Source of the DNA: Caulobacteraceae bacterium PMMR1
GTDB taxonomy: Bacteria > Pseudomonadota > Alphaproteobacteria > Caulobacterales > Caulobacteraceae
Assembly (NCBI GenBank): GCA_000733915.1
Contig: JPOM01000001.1
Span: 1 to 64,000 of the forward strand
DNA: 64,000 bases
Direction: 5' to 3'
The translations under genes were made by a program, and so were the position numbers. The notes beneath the pieces are model-generated. The model did not search any database. It was not told the DNA's origin and was given only the letters and a program-made list of their open reading frames with translations. Shown here piece by piece: positions 45,061 through 53,705 of this stretch (the stretch's first letter is position 1; each line of letters begins with the position of its first letter).

Positions 45061-46266
45061 ATGAAGATCAGCTTCGCCCCGGAAGACCTCGCCTTTCGCG
45101 ACGAGGTGCGCGCCTGGCTGGATGAGGCCTACACGCCCGAACTCCGCGCGGCGAACGCGCGCCAGGCGGGGGTGTTCGCCGACGCCGGGCTGAACCGGCT
45201 GTGGCACAGGAAGCTGTACGACAGGGGCTGGGTCGCGCCGGCGTGGCCCAAGGAATACGGCGGCCCAGGCTTCACTGCCGTGCAGAGGTATATCTTCGAC
45301 AACGAGCTGGCGGAGGCGGGCGCGCCCAGCCTGCCGGCCATGGGGATTCAGATGTGCGGTCCGGTGCTGATGGGCTACGGCACGGAAGAACAGAAGCGTT
45401 ACTTTCTTCCCCGCATTCTATCAGGCGAGCACTACTGGTGCCAAGGCTATTCCGAGCCGCAGGCAGGCTCTGACTTGGCGTCCCTGCAGACCCGGGCCGT
45501 TCGGGACGGCGACGACTATGTCATCAACGGCACGAAGATCTGGACCACCCACGCCCAGTACGCCAACTGGATGTTCCTGCTGGTGCGCACCTCCACTGAA
45601 GGCAAGCCGCAGGCCGGCATCACCTTCCTGCTGCTGGACATGGCCACGCCAGGGCTCAGCATCCGACCGATCATCTCCATGTCGGGCGAGCACGAGGTCA
45701 ATCAGTGCTTCTTCGACAATGTCCGCGTCCCGGTGAAGAACCGGGTGGGCGAGGAGAACGCCGGCTGGACCGTCGCCAAGTATCTGCTTGAGTTCGAGCG
45801 GGGCGGCTCCTACGCCGCGCGGATCCGCGGCATGCTGAGCCGCGTCAAGGAGGCAGCCGCCCTCGAGCGCGGCGATGACGGCAGGCCGCTGATCGCCGAC
45901 CCCGCCTTCCGCAAGAAGGTGGCCGAGCTGGAGGTGGCGGTCACCGCCGTGGACTTGACCGAACGACGGGTGATCTCCGGCCTTAGCAACAAGCGCAACG
46001 TCGGCGACGCCACCGCCTCTATGCTGAAACTGATTGGCAGCGAAACCCAACAGAAGGTCACCGAACTCGCCCTGGAAATGTGTGGGAATTACGCGCAGCC
46101 GGATCAGCGCGGCGCGCTCGGCTGGGGCGCCAATGGCACGGTGGTGGGGCCGGACTATGCTGCGACGCCCACCGCACGCTACCTGAACACCCGCGCCGCC
46201 ACCATCTTCGGCGGCTCCAGCGAGGTGCAGCGCAACATTCTGGCGCGTACGGCCGTTGGCCTGTAG
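45061..46266 (+). CDS. acyl-CoA dehydrogenase
   Basis: 401 residues. FAD-dependent desaturase of acyl-CoA thioesters. YSEPQAGSDLASLQTRAVRD and INGTKIWTTHAQYANWMFLL form the flavin-binding central domain, and ATIFGGSSEVQRNILARTAV is the C-terminal family signature. The catalytic-base region LLEFERGGSYAARI is of the FadE type seen in side-chain-degrading enzymes. It starts 40 bases after the P450 stop and is in the same operon. Length suggests a complete single-domain enzyme, though some of these act as alpha2-beta2 pairs and no second ACAD is present. Confidence 0.9.
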   Translation: MKISFAPEDLAFRDEVRAWLDEAYTPELRAANARQAGVFADAGLNRLWHRKLYDRGWVAPAWPKEYGGPGFTAVQRYIFDNELAEAGAPSLPAMGIQMCGPVLMGYGTEEQKRYFLPRILSGEHYWCQGYSEPQAGSDLASLQTRAVRDGDDYVINGTKIWTTHAQYANWMFLLVRTSTEGKPQAGITFLLLDMATPGLSIRPIISMSGEHEVNQCFFDNVRVPVKNRVGEENAGWTVAKYLLEFERGGSYAARIRGMLSRVKEAAALERGDDGRPLIADPAFRKKVAELEVAVTAVDLTERRVISGLSNKRNVGDATASMLKLIGSETQQKVTELALEMCGNYAQPDQRGALGWGANGTVVGPDYAATPTARYLNTRAATIFGGSSEVQRNILARTAVGL

Positions 46267-46314
46267 GAAGCGAACGCCCCCAGCCGGGTTCGGGGCGCGC
46301 TTCGAGGTGCAGGG

Positions 46315-47016
46315 ATGAGTCACGCCGCCGCCCAGGCGCTGGCAAAGCTGGAGCCAGAGGGTCTGGCCCCCGAAGGGCCGGGCTGGCAGCAGCGCAAGTC
46401 CAGTCAGACCCGCACCCAGATCCTGGAGGCAGCGATCGACTGCTTGGCGGAATACGGCTATGCGCGCACGACCACACAGCTGATCGCCCAAGTGGCCGAG
46501 ATCAGCCGGGGCGCTATGCTGCACCACTATGCGACCAAGCAAGACCTGATCGCCGCGGTTATTGACTACGCCTTTTACAAGCGGCTGGAGAACTACAGCC
46601 GCCGCGTGCGCGAACTCACCGAAGTCCAGCGCATGACCGAGTTCGCCGGCGTGGACGTCAGCTGGGAGATGTGCGGCTCGCGTGAATACCGAGCGTACCT
46701 GGAGCTGGCGATCGCTTCCCAGACCGACGCGGAGCTTTCCGCCCTGTTCACGCCCAAGGCGCACCGCTACGACCGCGTGTGGCGCGACGAAATCGTCAAG
46801 GTCTTTCCCGAGTGGGGCGCCAATCGCGAACTGCTCGACCTGTCGGTCGACTACGTCATCGCGCTCCTTGAGGGGCTCTGGCTCAACCGCGACGTCTGGA
46901 ACGCGCCCGAACGCAGCGCCCGCCTCCGCAACTGGCTGAAGCTGACGCTGCAGATGCTCCGCGACGGCCAGCTCAGCTTTCCGCCCGCAACCCCGCCGCT
47001 AGCGCAGGGCGGCTGA
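46315..47016 (+). CDS. TetR-family transcriptional regulator
   Basis: 233 residues. After a 25-residue tail the HTH is RTQILEAAIDCLAEYGYART with TTQLIAQVAEISRGAMLHHY. The ligand domain is long and helical. It lies 48 bases behind the acyl-CoA dehydrogenase gene on the same strand. CoA-ester-responsive TetR regulators commonly sit inside such catabolic clusters. CAAG-N4-CTTG palindromes at 42778 and 48304 are candidate binding sites. Confidence 0.88.
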   Translation: MSHAAAQALAKLEPEGLAPEGPGWQQRKSSQTRTQILEAAIDCLAEYGYARTTTQLIAQVAEISRGAMLHHYATKQDLIAAVIDYAFYKRLENYSRRVRELTEVQRMTEFAGVDVSWEMCGSREYRAYLELAIASQTDAELSALFTPKAHRYDRVWRDEIVKVFPEWGANRELLDLSVDYVIALLEGLWLNRDVWNAPERSARLRNWLKLTLQMLRDGQLSFPPATPPLAQGG

Positions 47017-47102
47017 AGCCGCCGTCCGGCGCAACCGTCAACGTGCGGCCCTTCCCCGGCTTGGCGGGCGGCCCCTATGCGGCGCAGGGGAGACTGCTCG
47101 TT

Positions 47103-48254
47103 TCACCCCGGCGCGGTCCCGCCCGGCTGGTCGGGCGCAGTCCCGCAGACGCGCTCGATCAACACGCTGTTCACCTCGCCCGCCCGCTCCAGGTGGGGCA
47201 GGTGGCCGGCGTTCTCGATCCAGCGCACGCGCCAGCCGGGCGGCAGCCGCCCCTCGTCCGGCGCGCCCACGATCCGGTCGTCCCGGGAGGCGATCACCAG
47301 CACATCGGTCAGCTTGGCCATGTCCGCCTGCACCGCGGCGGCTTCCTCGGCAGACAGAAGGCGGTCGCGGGTGGCGGCGAGCGCCGCCTCCACCCCGTCC
47401 AGCCGTTTGAATTTCAGCATGTCCTCGACCATCTCGCGGGTCACCGCTGAGGGGTCGGCGACCAGCTGCTCCAGCACGGGCTTCAGCGCCCGGGCGCGGC
47501 TCTGCTCGATCACCCCGTCGAGGAAGGCGGCGCTGACCACCCCGCCCGGAACGTGAGCCGGCGCGATCAGGGTCAGAGTCCTGGCCAGGTCCGGCCGACG
47601 CGCCGCAAGCCTCACCAGCACCGCCGCCCCCAAGGAGTGGCCGATCAGGTGCGCTTGGCCGACGCCGAGCGCGTCCAGCGCCGCCCCGACCGTCTCGGCG
47701 AGCGTTTCGGTGGAGCCGTCGCGGACGTCTTTGGATGAGCCGCCATGGCCGGGCAGGTCCAGCGCGATCACCGGCAAGCGGACCGCCAGCGCCTCGATGT
47801 TGAACAGCCAGCTGTTCAGGTCGCCGGACCAGCCGTGGACCAGCACCACCGGAGTCCCCTCCGCCTGGCCCGCGCGGCCGACCCGGATGCTCCGGCCGGC
47901 GGCATCCACCGTCGACAAGGCGAGCGCCTCCGCCACCTGCGCCTGCGCCTCGGCGGCGAATCGCTCGGCGAAAGCGGCGGCGAAGGCGTCCAGCTCCGCA
48001 TCGCTGGTTTCCGCGTCCGCTACTATGCCGAGCAGGGCGCCGACCGGCCGGGTCTCGCCTTCCCGGGCCACGATCCGCCGGAGCACGCCGGCGCCGGGAC
48101 TTTCGGCGACATTGGTGATCTTCGCTGTCTCGATGTCGACCAGCTCGTCGCCTTCGGAGACGTGGGCGCCCTCGGCCTTGTTCCAGCCGACCACCGTCCC
48201 TTCCTGCATGGACAAGCCCCATTTGGGCATGCGGATCGGCGTAATGGCGGCCAT
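47103..48254 (-). CDS. acoC: acetoin-dehydrogenase-type E2: lipoyl domain fused to alpha/beta hydrolase
   Basis: 383 residues from ATG 48254. An N-terminal lipoyl domain (IRMPKWGLSMQEGTVVGWNK, lipoylated Lys in DIETAKITNVAE, residue ~45) is followed by an alpha/beta-hydrolase domain (VVLVHGWSGDLNSWLFNIEA, nucleophile GHSLGAAVL, late His in NAGHLPHLERAG) instead of the usual CAT acyltransferase domain. This is the arrangement of AcoC proteins of acetoin dehydrogenase systems. Its partners acoA/acoB are about 9 kb away in the same island. E3 is missing. Confidence 0.87.
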   Translation of the reverse strand: MAAITPIRMPKWGLSMQEGTVVGWNKAEGAHVSEGDELVDIETAKITNVAESPGAGVLRRIVAREGETRPVGALLGIVADAETSDAELDAFAAAFAERFAAEAQAQVAEALALSTVDAAGRSIRVGRAGQAEGTPVVLVHGWSGDLNSWLFNIEALAVRLPVIALDLPGHGGSSKDVRDGSTETLAETVGAALDALGVGQAHLIGHSLGAAVLVRLAARRPDLARTLTLIAPAHVPGGVVSAAFLDGVIEQSRARALKPVLEQLVADPSAVTREMVEDMLKFKRLDGVEAALAATRDRLLSAEEAAAVQADMAKLTDVLVIASRDDRIVGAPDEGRLPPGWRVRWIENAGHLPHLERAGEVNSVLIERVCGTAPDQPGGTAPG

Positions 48255-48296
48255 GACAAGCTCCGGCGAGGAACTAGGAGCGTAACGGCCGGGAGA

Positions 48297-48318
48297 AAAC
48301 AAGCAAGCGCGCTTGTTT
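48297..48318. promoter_or_regulatory. AAACAAGC-N6-GCTTGTTT inverted repeat in the acoC/ECH promoter
   Basis: Perfect 8-base arms AAACAAGC (48297-48304) and GCTTGTTT (48311-48318); it contains the fully palindromic 12-mer CAAGCGCGCTTG (48304-48315). It sits 43 bases before acoC, between acoC and the divergent enoyl-CoA hydratase gene, as a TetR-type operator would. Confidence 0.55.
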
Positions 48319-48440
48319 CGGCGCGTGTGGGGTGATTTCGTCGTGCTGAGGCTTGACCCGAAGACCCGACCCGCCGTCGCTTCCGCCTATCCAGCACAGC
48401 CCCCGGATCAGGTCGTCGGCGACAAGGGTGGAGGAGCATC

Positions 48441-49304
48441 ATGGAACAGCAACCCGAGGCGTCTCTGGTCCTCGCCGACGATCCCCGCCCCATGGTGCGA
48501 CGGCTGACCCTGAACCGTCCGGACAAGCGCAACGCGCTCTCCAACGCGCTGCGAACCGAGCTCTTCCGAAAACTGGAGCTGGCCGATCGGGACCGGGAGG
48601 TGCGCGTGATCGTGATCCGCGGCGCCGGCGAGTGCTTCTCGGCCGGCTACGACCTATCGGCGGAGGCCAGTCGGCAAAGGCCGCCCTATCACACGGCGGG
48701 CGGGGTTGGCTTCTGGTCGCGACATGTAGTGGAGGGCGTGTTCCGGGTCTGGGACCTGGCCAAGCCGGTGATCGCCCAGGTGCACGGCTGGTGCTTGGCG
48801 GGCGGCAGCGAGCTCGCGACCGCCTGCGACCTCGTCTACCTCTCGGAGGACGCCCGGATCGGCTACCCGCCGGTCAGGATGATGAGCCCGCCCGACACCC
48901 AGTTCCATCCCTGGCTCTGCGGCATGCGCTCGGCCATGGAGCAGATGCTGACGGGCGACGCGCTCGACGCCCAGGAAGCCGTCCGTGTCGGCTTCGCCAA
49001 CCGCGCGTTTCCGCCGGACCGGCTTGAGGCGGAGGTGCTGGCCATCGCCGAGCGGGTGGCCAAGATCCATCCCGACGTGCAGCAGATCAACAAGCGATCC
49101 GTGCACCGCGCCATGGAGGCTATGGGAATGCGCACCGCGCTCCGCGCCGGGACGGAGATGCAGGCGCTGGCCACCACCACGGACGCCTCCAAGGAGACCT
49201 TCGCCCGGTTCAAGTCGGGCGTGCGGCAGGCCCTGGACGCGCGCGACCGCGCCTTCGCCGATTATCGCACGCGCCGGACGCCGTCCGGAACGGACCGGGC
49301 GTGA
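48441..49304 (+). CDS. enoyl-CoA hydratase/isomerase family protein
   Basis: 287 residues of the crotonase fold. TLNRPDKRNALSNALRTELF near the N-terminus, then the oxyanion-hole segments VIVIRGAGECFSAGYDLSAE and VIAQVHGWCLAGGSELATAC. The usual pair of catalytic glutamates is not obvious (GGSELAT then IGYPPVRMMSPP), so it may be an isomerase, hydrolase or ring-cleavage crotonase instead of a hydratase. It is transcribed away from acoC and is followed by core genes. Confidence 0.85.
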   Translation: MEQQPEASLVLADDPRPMVRRLTLNRPDKRNALSNALRTELFRKLELADRDREVRVIVIRGAGECFSAGYDLSAEASRQRPPYHTAGGVGFWSRHVVEGVFRVWDLAKPVIAQVHGWCLAGGSELATACDLVYLSEDARIGYPPVRMMSPPDTQFHPWLCGMRSAMEQMLTGDALDAQEAVRVGFANRAFPPDRLEAEVLAIAERVAKIHPDVQQINKRSVHRAMEAMGMRTALRAGTEMQALATTTDASKETFARFKSGVRQALDARDRAFADYRTRRTPSGTDRA

Positions 49305-49374
49305 GCTCCAGCACAGCCGGGCGCTCTCGGGGCGCCCCGCGACAAGGGACGCGCGGCCCCCTAGATAGCGGCCC

Positions 49375-49854
49375 ATGGCAGTGAAGAACGAGCACCGCGT
49401 CGGCGTGCAGGCGACCGCGGCGGACGTTTGGGCGATCGTGGCGGACATTCCTGGATGGCCGTCCTGGGCGCCCATGTACCCGGCGGCGGCGGGCCGGCTG
49501 CGCATCGGCGAGACGCTGAGCTTCACCGTGCGCCTGCCCGACCGGCCGGACCAGAGCCTGGCCTGCACGGTGGTGGACTGGGTGCCCGAGCACCAGATAA
49601 TCTGGCAGACCCGTCTGATGGGCGGGCTCGTGACCAACACCCGCTATGTCGAGATCGTGCCGCTGAACGCGGACGGCCCCGGGGTGATCCTGGCCAACGG
49701 CGAGATCTACTCTGGGCCGATGGCGCGCTTCCTGCCGCGAAAGCTGCTGCGCGACATCTACGCGGGCCTGGCGACCATGAACGAGAACGCCAAGGCGCGC
49801 GCGGAGGCGGCGTTCCGCGCGCGGACCGCGCAGCCCGAGATGGTCGCGCCGTGA
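49375..49854 (+). CDS. SRPBCC (START/Bet v1-like) domain protein
   Basis: 159 residues with the polyketide-cyclase/SRPBCC pattern: RVGVQATAADVWAIVADIPG, WPSWAPMYPAAAGRLRIGET, VVDWVPEHQIIWQTRLMGGL and a long C-terminal helix (RKLLRDIYAGLATMNENAKA). These proteins bind hydrophobic ligands. It is followed by, and overlaps (GTGA), the Fe-S scaffold gene, so the two are translated together. Confidence 0.82.
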   Translation: MAVKNEHRVGVQATAADVWAIVADIPGWPSWAPMYPAAAGRLRIGETLSFTVRLPDRPDQSLACTVVDWVPEHQIIWQTRLMGGLVTNTRYVEIVPLNADGPGVILANGEIYSGPMARFLPRKLLRDIYAGLATMNENAKARAEAAFRARTAQPEMVAP

Positions 49855-50288
49855 TCGACGACCTCTACAGCGAGCGGGTGCTGGCGCTGGCGGCCAACAT
49901 GCCCCGCGCCGGGCGGCTGGCGGCCCCGGACGCGTCCTCGGAGAAGGTCGCCAAGCTCTGCGGCAGCCGCATCGTGGTGGACGTGATCGTGCGCGAAGGG
50001 CGCGTCGTCGACTTCGCCCAGGACGTGCAGGCCTGCGCGCTCGGCCAGGCCGCGGCGGCGGTGCTGGGGGCCAATGTCATCGGGGCGGCGCCCGCCGAGA
50101 TCGCTGCCGCGCGGGACGCCCTGCGGACCATGCTGAAGCAGGGCGCGCCCCCTCCGGAGGGACGCTTCGCGGACCTGAGGGCGCTGGCCCTGGTGCGCGA
50201 CTACCCCGCCCGCCACGCCTCGACACTGCTGGCCTTCGAAGCCGCGGCGGAGGCCGCCCTGGCGGCGGAGGGCCAGGCCGCGGCCTAG
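49851..50288 (+). CDS. IscU/NifU-N-like iron-sulfur cluster scaffold protein
   Basis: 145 residues from a GTG overlapping the previous stop. SSEKVAKLCGSRIVVDVIV holds the first conserved cysteine, and DFAQDVQACALGQAAAAVLG holds the second. The third cysteine of canonical IscU is absent (the C-terminal part has RYP/DYPARHAST instead). This shortened two-cysteine form is common in alphaproteobacterial scaffold-like proteins of uncertain role. Function in Fe-S assembly is inferred from family only. Confidence 0.75.
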   Translation: MIDDLYSERVLALAANMPRAGRLAAPDASSEKVAKLCGSRIVVDVIVREGRVVDFAQDVQACALGQAAAAVLGANVIGAAPAEIAAARDALRTMLKQGAPPPEGRFADLRALALVRDYPARHASTLLAFEAAAEAALAAEGQAAA

Positions 50289-51193
50289 GCTCGCGCGGGT
50301 TGCAGGCGCCTTGCCGTCGCGCGGCTCCGCGCCCAGGCGCCGCCGGCGAACACCGCCACCCCCGACCAGATGAAGGCGAAGGATAGCAGGCGCAGCGGGG
50401 TCAGCGGCTCGCCCGACGCCACGCCCACCGTGAACTGCAGGGTGGGCGCGATAAATTGCAGGAAGCCCAGCACCGTGAGCGGCAGCCGCCGCGCGGCGAA
50501 GGCGAAGGCGGCCAGCGGGATCACGGTCGCCGGCCCGCAGAAGACGAGCAAGGCCGTCACGCCGAGGCCGTGGCCGAAGCGCCCCTGGCCGTTGAACGCC
50601 GTCCAGGCCGCCGCCGCGACCGCCGGGACCAGGAGGATCAGGCACTCCACCAGAAGGCCGGTCTGGGCGTCGGCCGCGGCCTGCTTGCGCACCAGGCCAT
50701 AGCCCCAGAAGGTCAGGGCCAGCATGATCGGGATCCAGGGCAGGCTGCCGATGGCCAGCCCCTGCAGCCCCACGCCCAGGGCGGCCAGGGCGATGGCGAC
50801 ATAGCCGCTGCGCGCGATCCGCTCACGGAAGAGCACCGCGCCCGCGGCCATGTTCATCAGCGGGTTCACATAATAGCCCAGGCTGGCGGTGACCGTCTGG
50901 TGGCTTTCCACCGCATAGACGTAGACGAGCCAGTTGCCGGCGATGAGCGCTGCGGAGAGCGCAAGGCTCGCCAGGGCGCGGCCGCTGAGGGTGCGAAGGC
51001 CCGCGCCGCGCCCGACCGCCCAGACCAGCGCCGCCGCGCAGGGCGCGGACCAGATGGTGCGCCAGGCCACGACCTCCAGCGCCCCCGCCCCGGCCCTCTC
51101 CGCCGTCAGGAAGACGATCGGGAGCAGGCCCCACAGGCTGTAGGCCAGAAGGCCCGCGCCGAGGCCGGCGCGGTCAGGGGCTTGGTCGCTCAT
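50285..51193 (-). CDS. rarD: RarD/EamA-family transporter
   Basis: 302 residues with ten predicted transmembrane segments, including LLAYSLWGLLPIVFLTAERA, LGYYVNPLMNMAAGAVLFRE and LQFIAPTLQFTVGVASGEPL. These are the RarD signature areas (two EamA repeats). It would be a drug/metabolite exporter of the inner membrane; substrate unknown. It converges with the Fe-S scaffold gene, overlapping by 4 bases. Confidence 0.88.
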   Translation of the reverse strand: MSDQAPDRAGLGAGLLAYSLWGLLPIVFLTAERAGAGALEVVAWRTIWSAPCAAALVWAVGRGAGLRTLSGRALASLALSAALIAGNWLVYVYAVESHQTVTASLGYYVNPLMNMAAGAVLFRERIARSGYVAIALAALGVGLQGLAIGSLPWIPIMLALTFWGYGLVRKQAAADAQTGLLVECLILLVPAVAAAAWTAFNGQGRFGHGLGVTALLVFCGPATVIPLAAFAFAARRLPLTVLGFLQFIAPTLQFTVGVASGEPLTPLRLLSFAFIWSGVAVFAGGAWARSRATARRLQPARA

Positions 51194-51304
51194 GTCGGGA
51201 CCCAGGATCAGCGGGAGGCGGCCGGGGGCCGCAGGCCCGGCGCATATAGCCGGACGCGCGGGGCGCCGCGATCCGGTTCCTGCGGTCTTATCCCTCGCGG
51301 CGGA

Positions 51305-52207
51305 TCAGACCGGGGCGCGCGCGGGCAGGGCGCCTCGCGCCTGCACCACCTGAGAGGCGAGGGCATGGCCGGCGCGGGCGGCCGCCTCGGGCGGCTCGCC
51401 TCGGTCCCGCGCGGCGAGGTAGGCGGCGTTGAAGGCGTCGCCCGCGCCGCTCGCGTCCACCACCGGCCCGGGCGGACCGAGGTCGAGCCTCTCCGCCTTG
51501 CCTCCCGCGGCCAGGACCACCGTCAGGTCGCCGGGCCGGAAGGCGATCTCGGCCTGCGTCGCCAGGGCGCGGAGCTGCGCCAGGCCGTCGCCGGGCCCGA
51601 GCAGGGCCTCGGCGTCCTCGCCGCTGGCGAAGAGGCGGTCGGCGGCCGCCAGCCAAGGCTTCAGCGCCTCGCGCGCGCCGGCCGCCTCGCCCCAGAGCCT
51701 CAGCCGCAGGTTCAGGTCGAGCACGAGCTCCAGCCCGGCGCGCTTCAGCCCTGGCAGGGCCGCCAGCAGGCGGGCGCGGCCGCGGCCCCCGATCACCGCC
51801 AGGCTGACGCCGCTGAGGTAGAGCCGCCTGAACCGCTTCAGGCCCGCGACCAAGGCCTCGGCGCGGCCGGGGGCGTCGAAGAGGCTGCGCGCCGGGCTCT
51901 CGCCGCGCCAATAGTGGAACCGCCGCTCGCCCGCGCCGTCGAGCTCGACCAGATAAAGGCCCGGCAGCTTGGGCCCGAACCTGTAGACCAGGCCCGCTTC
52001 GACCCCCTCCGCGGCGAGCCGGGCGACGATGGCGTCGCTGAACGGGTCGGCGGCCCCGAGCCCGGTGGCGTAGCCGCAGGGCACGCCGAGGCGCGCCAGG
52101 TGCACGGCGGTGTTGAAGGTGTCGCCGGCATAGCCCAGGCGGAAGCCGCCCTGCCCGTCGGGGCTGAGCTCGACCAGCACCTCGCCGAGGCAGACGGTCG
52201 GCCTCAC
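51305..52207 (-). CDS. PfkB-family carbohydrate kinase, KdgK-like
   Basis: 300 residues from GTG 52207, which overlaps the stop of the dnaJ-like gene. PfkB signature 1 is GYAGDTFNTAVHLARLG (residues ~25-41), and signature 2 is VVDASGAGDAFNAAYLA with the catalytic Asp. It most resembles 2-keto-3-deoxygluconate kinases. It forms a probable operon with mipZ and the dnaJ-like gene. Confidence 0.85.
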   Translation of the reverse strand: MRPTVCLGEVLVELSPDGQGGFRLGYAGDTFNTAVHLARLGVPCGYATGLGAADPFSDAIVARLAAEGVEAGLVYRFGPKLPGLYLVELDGAGERRFHYWRGESPARSLFDAPGRAEALVAGLKRFRRLYLSGVSLAVIGGRGRARLLAALPGLKRAGLELVLDLNLRLRLWGEAAGAREALKPWLAAADRLFASGEDAEALLGPGDGLAQLRALATQAEIAFRPGDLTVVLAAGGKAERLDLGPPGPVVDASGAGDAFNAAYLAARDRGEPPEAAARAGHALASQVVQARGALPARAPV

Positions 52208-52688
52208 CCGCGCTGCGCGACGTCGCGCCCGTTCAGGGTCTCGCGGGCCGCGTTCAGCTGCCGGGCCAACCCGCTGGTGCCGCCATGGTCTGGATGCGCC
52301 AGGCGCATGAGGCGGACATAGGCGGCCTGCACCTGGGCGGGCTCGGCGTCGGGCTCCACGCCCAGGATGGCTGCGGCCTCGGCGCGGGTCATAGCGGGGG
52401 CGGCGCGCGGGCGGGCCCCCGAGGTCGCCCGAAGGGCCTTCTTGCGCCGCTGTTCAGCTTCGGCCGCCGCCGGGCGCCCAGCGCCGCGACCGCGCCCACG
52501 CCGGCCAGCACCAGCGCCTGCACCCAAGCCGCCCGCAGCGCCATGAAGATCGCCGCCATGAGGGTCAGGAGCGCGATCACCGCCGCCCCTGGCCGCCAGG
52601 GTCCGCGCACCACGCGGCCAACCGCGCGCAGCCCCGAGCCGCCCAGCAGGAGCACAATAAGCGCCAGAACGACGAGCACCCAGATCAC
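52204..52688 (-). CDS. membrane-anchored J-domain protein (one frameshift)
   Basis: N-terminal transmembrane segments (VLVVLALIVLLLGGSGL and a second near ALLTLMAAIFMALRA) are in one frame. After a single-base deletion near 52470 the next frame gives KKALRATSGARPRAAPAMTR and a C-terminal J domain: AAAILGVEPDAEPAQVQAAY with the HPD motif in RLAHPDHGG. DjlA/Tim14-like small membrane J proteins recruit DnaK at the membrane. The gene starts 9 bases after the mipZ stop. Confidence 0.7.
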
Positions 52689-52697
52689 GGCGCGCCC

Positions 52698-53546
52698 TCA
52701 GGTCCCGGTGCGACGCAGGGCCGGAGCGGCCAGCGCGGGCTCGGCCAGGAGGTTGGTGGCCGCCATCAGCGCCCTGAGCTCCTGGCGGGCGGCGATGTGG
52801 GAGAGGCTCACGTCCACGGGCCGCACCGTCGCGGACAGGTCCGCCACCGTCAGGCCGAAGGGAAACAGCTCGCGGTAGATCACCCGGTCGCGCAGGCCCG
52901 GACCGACGCGGAAGCCGACCCGGCGGGAGAGCGCCTCCACCCGCTCGTCCAGGCGGCGGCGGTTCCGCGCCTCGGTGGTGGCGAGGCGATTGCGCAGCAC
53001 CAGCCAGTCGATGGACGCCCGCTCGCGCACCATGCGCTGCTTGCGGCTCTCCCAGACGGTCTCGGAATAGAGCGACGGCTTGGTCAGCTCCAGCGTCACC
53101 GGGTTCACCTGGCCCAGCATGTCGAAGTCCACGAAGCTGTCGTTCAGCGGCGTGATGATGAGGTCCGCGCGGGCATGGGCGGCGCGCGACAGGGCGGTGT
53201 CGGCGCCCGGCGTGTCGATGATGATGTGGTCCACCTCGGCGCGCGCGGGCGCGAGACGGGCGTCCAGGGCGGCCAGGGCGGCCTCGAACGGCAAGGCGCT
53301 CAGCTCCGCCGGCTCGCCCTCCAGCTCAAGCAAGCTCGGCATGCGCAGCTCCGCCCCGTTCGCCTCCGCCCAGGTGCGGCGGTTCGCCAGGAAGCGCCCG
53401 AGCGACTGCTGGCGCAGGTCGAGGTCCAGCACGGCCACCGTCAGGCCCGCGTGCAGCAGCGAGGCGGCGAGGTGCATGGCGATGGTGGACTTGCCCGCCC
53501 CGCCCTTTTCGTTGCCGATCACAGTCAGGCGTGCGGCGGTGCTCAC
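52698..53546 (-). CDS. mipZ: division plane positioning ATPase MipZ
   Basis: 282 residues from GTG 53546. Deviant Walker A: VIGNEKGGAGKSTIAMHLAA. DLDLRQQSLGRFLANRRTW, the switch IIIDTPGADTALSRAAHARA, TPLNDSFVDFDMLGQVNPVT and GLRDRVIYRELFPFGLTVAD are near-identical to MipZ of Caulobacter (277 residues). MipZ binds ParB at the poles, forms a gradient, and inhibits FtsZ so that division occurs at mid-cell. Its presence is the best taxonomic marker in the window. Divergent from panC. Confidence 0.95.
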   Translation of the reverse strand: MSTAARLTVIGNEKGGAGKSTIAMHLAASLLHAGLTVAVLDLDLRQQSLGRFLANRRTWAEANGAELRMPSLLELEGEPAELSALPFEAALAALDARLAPARAEVDHIIIDTPGADTALSRAAHARADLIITPLNDSFVDFDMLGQVNPVTLELTKPSLYSETVWESRKQRMVRERASIDWLVLRNRLATTEARNRRRLDERVEALSRRVGFRVGPGLRDRVIYRELFPFGLTVADLSATVRPVDVSLSHIAARQELRALMAATNLLAEPALAAPALRRTGT

Positions 53547-53705
53547 GAGCGTGCTCCAAAAGCGACAGTGACAAGGGTTTCCCCGCGCCCCGCGGCAGCA
53601 CACTCCGAAGGGGCCGCGGCGTCAACGAGTCGTTTAGACTTATCAACGCGATCGCGGTTCGCCATAAGCGCCGCTTCCCCGCATAGCCCCGCGCCCCTAG
53701 CCTTC

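Noticed and set aside
50456-52321. 621-residue plus-strand open frame across rarD and the PfkB kinase
   Set aside because: Low-complexity Arg/Gly/Gln shadow of two well-supported minus-strand genes.
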